Shown: piece after piece, positions 57,970 to 64,000 of the stretch
Position numbering within the stretch: the first letter of the stretch is position 1
Layout of the letters: each line of letters starts with the position of its first letter
Source: Atrina japonica
Taxonomy: Eukaryota > Mollusca > Bivalvia > Pterioida > Pinnidae
Direction: 5' to 3'
Length of the DNA: 64,000 nt
Assembly: GCA_030159075.1 (NCBI GenBank)
Contig: BROG01000026.1
Span: 260,501-324,500 of the forward strand
Notes under the pieces: model-generated
Seen by the model: the letters and a program-made list of their open reading frames with translations, nothing else
Database searches by the model: none
Told to the model about the DNA's origin: nothing
Translations under genes and position numbers: made by a program

Positions 57970-59018
57970 TTCACCTCTGTCACAACGCCCTCCGTTATAA
58001 TGCCAAACCTATAACCTATAACCTATAATTTAGACCCAAAATATGATGTTCCTTCTCAAATATGTTTCTCCACAAATGTAGTCAATAATTTATTTAACAG
58101 GATGTATCTCATTTCGTTCACATTAAAAGTAAACAAAACAGAGTAAACAGGATATGTGAAACAAAAACTTTATTTTGAAAAGTAAGTGCACAGAAATGCA
58201 ATGATATTATTATTTAATTTTCAACTTAGTTTTATTCCTGTATATCGTAAATGTATCGTATCATCAGGTACGAATTGCAATACGTATCGTGTCATCATTA
58301 CAGTGTATCGTTGCAGCCCTACGCATACCACCATCTGCTGTTGATTCTCCGGTACAAATGGTCATTTATACATGTTAAATCCCTCGAATATATCGCCAGA
58401 CCAGATGAAAAAACAGGTGTGAGTAAATTTGTTTGTTTACTTCATACTTTGACTGCAAAGGGAGATAACTTGAATATCGAGTGACAAAACTGATATCCGG
58501 TTGTATGAACAAAATGTAGAAGTTAGACGGGGACCAGCTTACGAGTGTCACGCTTCCGTGAGAGTTGGGAAAAATCAATGCCTTGTGTGTTTACACAGCA
58601 ATAATCACACGTCAAGAAATAATTATGAGTAGATGAAATATATAAACTTAAAACCTTTGCATTACCGGCCTGTTAAAGAGTTATTTTAAACAAAAATGAT
58701 GAAAGTTAACATTAGAAATGTTTCTGGGCTAATGTTAGAAACAGATCTAGATTTTTCAGCGGTCAAACATGTACTGCTATATATTTTGGACGGTTGAATA
58801 TTGGCCATTGTAATAGTGTGGCTAAATTGTCCGAACCTAAACAATAGACAAATTATCCAAATTTACAATAGAGAGTTGTAAACAGGATATGATATACAAC
58901 AGGGATTAAAGACAACCACACCTCAAAAATAGTAAACCTCGATATATTGCCAAACCCTTTATACTGCCAAAATTCAGGAAAAGAAAAGGTGACGGTATAT
59001 CGGGGATGAACTGTATAT
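57963..59018. mobile_element. About 1.05-kb TA-flanked element (CAGTTCACC family)
   Basis: Left TACAGTTCACCTCTGTCACA, right TATCGGGGATGAACTGTATA, inverted over about 11 bp and then diverging. Encloses a possible hAT end at 58205-58325. Confidence 0.4.
58205..58325 (-). mobile_element. Fragment with GGGCTGCAACGATACAC terminus
   Basis: Minus-strand reading GGGCTGCAACGATACACTGT, GATGACACGATACGTATTGC. Terminal GGGCTGCAACGAT is a familiar hAT end in animals. Only one end seen. Confidence 0.4.
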
Positions 59019-59019
59019 A

Positions 59020-59971
59020 CCGTATTTGGCCTAAAAAGGGCACTGCGCACGGGTAATTGGAGTACAGGGGGCCTTTATTTTGACATTTTTTCTTTCATGA
59101 TGCAATTTTGATAACATTGCCAAAAATGGTAAAATACTCCGCTATGCAAAGTTATCTACAATGTATAGGCCCTGTAGCTGTTTGTACTGAATTAATTACT
59201 TTGTAATCCGCCCGATATATTAATAGGGGAAAAGAAACAATGTAGCAAAATTTGTTACTCACTAAGTCCCTTACTGTCAAATCAAGATTTACTGTTTGAA
59301 CTGCGAGATCAGGAAACAGGCATTACCACTACGAGTGATACATGCCTTACACAGATGCTTCATTGAAAAACGACAGTTTGGACAATTTCTTTGATTTAAT
59401 GCAAGCTCTGACATTCAAAGTGTAAAACTGGTATTATGCGAGATTTTGGTAATTGCAGTAGATGGTTTAAAATGACAGCAGTAGACAAAATGGGAAGTTT
59501 GAATGACAACGCTTCTCTTGAAATCCGGAACCCAAATTCAGTTTTATAAAGTTATGGAGAAAACAAATAATTGGACGAGTTTCATATTTCTTTGTAGAAA
59601 AAAATATGATAAGTATATTTACGATAGTGGATACATTTTAATTGACAGGTATTTAAAAAAAAAAAAAAAAATGTAACTATGACTGGTCTCATTTCATTTG
59701 TTGATGAACGTCAGTGGCAATCTCCCTGAATCAAAGAAATCACCGATAGAATCCAAAGTATTGCTTACAACGCAGTTAAAATGTATTCTTTTGCAGTTTT
59801 GCCGGTATAGTTGATATTTATTGCACTAAAAAGAAAAAGAGTACGACGATGTCAGGCAGTAATTTAAACTAATTAAAAACAAAAAGGTCATTTTTTTCAA
59901 ACAGTCAATAGATGTAAAAACATTCCAGGGGTGCCCTTATTAGAGCAGGTGTCATTTCAAGGACAAATACG
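59020..59971. mobile_element. 952-bp TIR element with an 8-bp target duplication
   Basis: Left CCGTATTTGGCCTAAAAAGG, GCAC; right GTGCCCTTATTAGAGCAGGT...CAAATACGG. Flanks TGTATATA (59012-59019) and TGTATGTA (59972-59979) differ at one base. The 8-bp duplication suggests hAT; the CCG ends are atypical. No transposase frame. Confidence 0.6.
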
Positions 59972-60039
59972 GTGTATGTATATATATATATATTTACACT
60001 TTCATTTGAATTTTGAATACTATGTTATACCATGCAACA

Positions 60040-60228
60040 GTTTTTCAGTTATATGATGGCAGCCAGTTTTTATTGGTGGAGGAGAAAATCTGGAAGATAC
60101 CACGGGCTTTCCGCAAGTAAACCTGCAGATTTTCTCATAAAACTCAAACCTACGCTGAGCCAGAAGTGAGAGACTTCATGATTCAAAGTGTGATGCTGTA
60201 ACCAATTAGCCAAGGAGGCCTTTACTTT
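60040..60228 (-). mobile_element. tRNA-like SINE family 1, reverse copy (ORC2 intron 5)
   Basis: Plus-strand GATGGCAGCCAGTTTTTATT, CTGCAGATTTTCTCATAAAA, CAATTAGCCAAGGAGGCC is the reverse complement of the SINE at 20424. Confidence 0.62.
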
Positions 60229-60720
60229 CATTTTAAGTCTCTAGGTGGTTATATAGGCAGGATATGATTTGGTAGTCAGTCACATGTCCTAGTGTTTTGT
60301 AAAATGGTGGTGCAAGTGGTAAGTGTAGCCCTATAAGGCCACATCTAACCCTCAGACTTTTTGTAAAAGTGGCACCTTCTTCTTACACTTTATTGTTTTC
60401 TTTCTTCCAGCCATGAAATATTTCTCCGTAACCTTTTAGTCTTAAATTTACACAACACAGATTTGCTAACTATCCAGTTGTGCAGGTTATGATTTCATGT
60501 TTGCCCAAGGTTTAGGGCCTCAACATGGTTACCATAGGGATTCTAAGGGATTTTAAAGAGGAGTAGGGTATTTTTGAAGTTTGCCCAAAAAAATTCTCAC
60601 AGGCTAGTGTTTTAGTAATGGGCTACTAAGAACCATTAAGTGGCATCCATTAGGGTAATTCTTTTGTTTGGAGACTTTCTATAACTGCTTTCAGTTGCAG
60701 GAATACCCTGTGTTTTCCTG
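60229..60720. other. ORC2 intron 5 spacer
   Basis: No gene or family recognised. Confidence 0.4.
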
Positions 60721-60722
60721 TA

Positions 60723-61476
60723 TAAACACGAGAGTTAGAGTTGTGAAGCTTCTGTATAAACATGAGAGAGTTGTGAAGCTTCTGTATAAACATGAGAGAG
60801 TTAGAGTTGTGAAGCTTCTGTATAAATGAGAGAGTTAGAGTTGTGAAGCTTCTGTATAAACATGAGAGAGAGTTGTGAAGCTTCTGTTAAAACATGAGAG
60901 AGTTGTGAAGCTTCTGTATAAACATGAGAGAGTTAGAGTTGTGAAGCTTCTGTATAAACATGAGAGAGTTAGAGTTGTGAAGCTTCTGTACAAACACGAG
61001 AGAGTTAGAGTTGTGAAGCTTCTGTATAAACACCAGAGAGTTAGAGTTGTGAAGCTTCTGTATAAACACGAGAGTTAGAGTTGTGAAGCTTCTGTATAAA
61101 CATGAGAGAGTTGTGAAGCTTCTGTATAAACATGAGAGAGTTAGAGTTGTGAAGCTTCTGTATAAATGAGAGAGTTAGAGTTGTGAAGCTTCTGTATAAA
61201 CATGAGAGAGTTGTGAAGCTTCTGTTAAAACATGAGAGAGTTGTGAAGCTTCTGTATAAACATGAGAGAGTTAGAGTTGTGAAGCTTCTGTATAAACATG
61301 AGAGAGTTAGAGTTGTGAAGCTTCTGTACAAACACGAGAGAGTTAGAGTTGTGAAGCTTCTGTATAAACACGAGAGTTAGAGTTGTGAAGCTTCTGTATA
61401 AACATGAGAGTTAGAGTTGTGAAGCTTTTGTATAAATGAGAGAGTTAGAGTTGTGAAGCTACTGTATAAACACCTG
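60723..61476. repeat. 36/30-bp minisatellite with a 338-bp higher-order duplication
   Basis: Unit CATGAGAGAGTTAGAGTTGT, GAAGCTTCTGTATAAA (36 bp, 60923 to 60959) and a 30-bp variant lacking one GTTAGA hexamer. The rare GTTAAAACATGAG unit at about 60886 recurs at 61224, so a block of about 338 bp was duplicated. Both strands stay open because the periods are multiples of three; not coding. Confidence 0.94.
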
Positions 61477-63916
61477 CAGCCCTTTTCACAAAAAATCTTA
61501 AGATAACTTTTACTCTTAAGAGTAAAATTAAGATTGTTATGGTTTGCATGAAAAATCTTAAGTGATTCTTAAGATAAAAATTTGTCGTAACTTTAAGAGA
61601 GCTATCACCCACACTTAAGAGAAATTTTTACTCTTAAGATTTTATCAATATAATCGTAAGTGTCTCCATAGAAAAAAAAAGATGATCTGATATGTTGTTT
61701 GATATGATTAACAGAATAGCTATTCGCAGAGAGAACGTATTTTTGACAATAAAAATGTGAGTATAGATAGATCGACGAGTCACTAAATATTGACCAGCCG
61801 TTAGGTTTTTCCGAGGCACTGCATCGTGAACTTAGCAGACACAACAAGAGATTTAATTGAAAGGCACACAGAAAATATCATGAAATTCCTCCCCATATCC
61901 TGAGGGCATTTTGTATTTAGTAGGTTAATAAATCTAGGACTAGATCGATTACTTTGTGTTGAAACTACAAAAGATCTAGGCTACCATATTGTACTGTCCT
62001 CGTCACATAATCCGTGAATCAGAAAAATAGAAATGGTTTAGATCTAGAATAGAAATCTAGGCCTATATCGTTGTCATGATATGATAACATATGCATACCT
62101 TTTGTAATCCTTTAATAGATCTACAATGATAGATTTAGTCAAGAAAATTAAAATTTGCTAGCCCTGCCACTATTGTTTACATCTGTACCAAATCCTAGCG
62201 TTCTTAAAGTCACGCACTCTGACGTCATGTAACAGGTCGATCCAAGCTGATAAGGGGTGTTTCAAATGAAGTCGAGTTTACTAGATCTATCATCATCATT
62301 ACCAGGAAATATTTAAATTGCATCGGCGGATTTAGAGGGACGGTAGGGCTCTCAAAGCTTAGTTAAAAATAAAAAAAATCCTTGAGACTACTTGGTCGAA
62401 TTTCTGCTCCGATTTTAATATACATTTTTGCTGAATCAGTTATCTTCTTTTGAGAACGATAATCAATTTGATTTATTAGCGGATTATCAGGCAAAGGCCA
62501 TATTGTCGCGTCTGAATGTAGAAAAGGCGTCTATGGACTTTAAATTTCTTTTTTTTTCCTGGAAGCGTAAACCCCGATCCCCTTACGAAATGCGATCCCT
62601 ATAGTTGACAAAATAGGTGTAAAACCGTCAATTTCTCTAGATTCCTAAAAAAACACAGAATTTTCCCGACTCGCTCCGTTCAGCAACATTATCAAGACTT
62701 ATGCCCTCTTTAAATTCTCGGTTTAGCTCTGGTGAGATATACATGATATAAAAGTTGTACACGACATTTTTTAAAAAGTAATAATCCCATGTCACCATCG
62801 GCACCACTTTTACAAATTTTCTATATCCGCTAATGCGATGTGATACTTTGAAGGACAAACAGGTCATAATTTAGTGTCTAAAAACTTCAAAACTTGTAAA
62901 ACTACACCATCTCCAGGGAAGGATACCCTATAGGACCGTTTGCTGTGAAAATAATCCCTTTGAGATTAACAATGGGACACCGAACTTGTCGTTAGATCGA
63001 GTCTGGAAGCTTACGAATTTCCAGCTTTATTTTTTTCAAAGGTGCGTGACCCATAGTCTCAAATGAAATATTGCTTCACAATTTATTCAAAAATTTTAAA
63101 CCTAAAACATCCTCACTAAGGCTTGTATTCTATAACAATTTAGTATAATCGTGTATCTAAATGGATATGTAAAATAAATGTAAAAAACCAAATTTTTTAT
63201 GAAATACAATTAGATCTAAAAATATAAACACACGATATCGTATAAATAATTTACTACTAGGTATTTCACGAAGGAAGTACTGTTTATATTGTAAACAATT
63301 TTAAATTGGGTAAAGTTCAATGATAAATTTAAAATTTATGAATTTAAAAGTGAACACCTGGCAGTATGAATATCTAAAACGCAAACGAGAAGCCTACTCA
63401 ACACACACATTTAAATTACGAAAAAGAATTTAAAATGTTAATACACAAAAACATAGCCTATAAACATATAATTTACTGATGCCGTATAGATCTAGATAAC
63501 ATAATACATGTAAAACACAAACAAATACGCTAGTATTGTGTAATTTCAAAAGGCTGGAGTAAAAAATAAGTAGAGCTTTGTGAAACTTTATTTAATCATT
63601 ATTCAAACTTGATTGAATTTAATTTACACCAAAAATTTTTTTTTTTTCTGGATTATATTCAGTGCAAATACATCAACTAAAATACATGTGACGCCTTACC
63701 GGAAAAATTGTATGCGCATGCGAATCGAAAGTGAAACATCGTTGCTATGCTTACTTTAATCGTAAGAGAAAAACTTAAGATTTTATCTTACGATTAAATC
63801 TTAAGAGAAAATTAAATCTTACGATAGCTTTTATGAAAATGACTTAAGATTTATCTTACGATACTCGTAAGATTTTATCTTAAGAATAATCTTAAGATTT
63901 TTTGTGAAAAGGGCTG
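61477..63916. mobile_element. 2440-bp PIF/Harbinger-like element inserted in the minisatellite
   Basis: Left CAGCCCTTTTCACAAAAAAT followed by CTTAAGAT; right ATCTTAAGATTTTTTGTGAA followed by AAGGGCTG: inverted ends of about 28 bp. CTG flanks both sides (61474-61476 and 63917-63919), a 3-bp duplication of the CWG type used by Harbinger transposases. Subterminal CTTAAGA/TCTTACGA motifs repeat at both ends. Frames at 61847-61605 and 62867-62637 do not resemble a transposase I know, so it is probably non-autonomous. Confidence 0.7.
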
Positions 63917-63919
63917 CTG

Positions 63920-64000
63920 AGAGTTAGAGTTGTGAAGCTTCTGTATAAACATGAGAGTTAGAGTTGTGAAGCTTTTGTATAAACATGAGAGAGTTAGAGT
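63920..64000. repeat. Minisatellite, right part (continues past the window)
   Basis: GAGAGTTAGAGTTGTGAAGC, TTCTGTATAAACAT: the same array as 60723-61476, resuming after the inserted element. Confidence 0.93.

Noticed and set aside
62637..62867. Minus frame in the Harbinger-like element as a transposase
   Set aside because: 76 codons with no DDE-type or MYB-like pattern that I can recognise.

Overview
The window is a piece of an animal nuclear genome, most likely from a bivalve mollusc. It is AT-rich, its coding is split into small exons with GT-AG introns, and it carries interspersed repeats that I associate with bivalve genomes: elements opening ACAAGAGGCCC... and ACAAGAGATCCC..., tRNA-like SINEs, and frequent ACATGTACATGTA runs. 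I cannot name the genus. Almost all the longer open frames are tandem repeats or transposons, not genes.

Two genes can be reconstructed exon by exon. (1) Minus strand, 27934 to 17524: a complete seven-exon thiamine pyrophosphokinase (TPK1) of 255 codons. All splice phases agree, and the family motifs [27 protein letters not shown] and WCGLIPVG are present. (2) Plus strand, from 46320: the first five coding exons (164 complete codons) of an ORC2-like origin recognition complex subunit. It starts with the FVGDDDV motif and a basic/acidic linker and runs into intron 5 at 56298; the C-terminal ORC2 domain lies beyond the window. About 180 bp upstream of ORC2, on the minus strand, a possible first exon of an unidentified gene (46139-45960) gives a head-to-head arrangement with a short shared promoter containing a TATA-like and an E2F-like site. 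A second unidentified minus-strand exon candidate lies at 39738-39557.

Layout. 1-4840: short foldback elements, then a 29-bp satellite of about 2 kb and an 80-bp satellite. 4840-8700: TA-flanked miniature elements, SINE-like repeats, low-complexity AT. 8700-11430: satellite built on a TATGACA motif, with SINE copies and a 520-bp tandem duplication. 11580-14990: three further minisatellites. 15400-16130: an ACAAGA-type element. 17.5-28.9 kb: TPK1, its introns filled with SINEs, small DNA elements and two more minisatellites. 29-35.5 kb: small DNA transposons (some nested), long TA microsatellites, a perfect 41-bp hairpin. 35.7-37.1 and 42.6-45.3 kb: two same-orientation copies of one ACAAGA...CTAA element with a core of ~165-bp tandem units. 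46.3-56.3 kb: ORC2 5' half, with hAT-like, TTAA-flanked and ACAAGA...CTAA elements in its introns. 56.7-60 kb: several TIR elements in ORC2 intron 5. 60.7-64 kb: a 36/30-bp minisatellite split by a 2440-bp Harbinger-like element.

The two genes are housekeeping (vitamin B1 activation; DNA replication initiation) and the sequence gives no reason to link them functionally. No CRISPR, phage, operon or defence system is present. The most notable content is the density and nesting of non-autonomous transposons, many with readable termini and target duplications, and the way tandem arrays are tied to particular elements.
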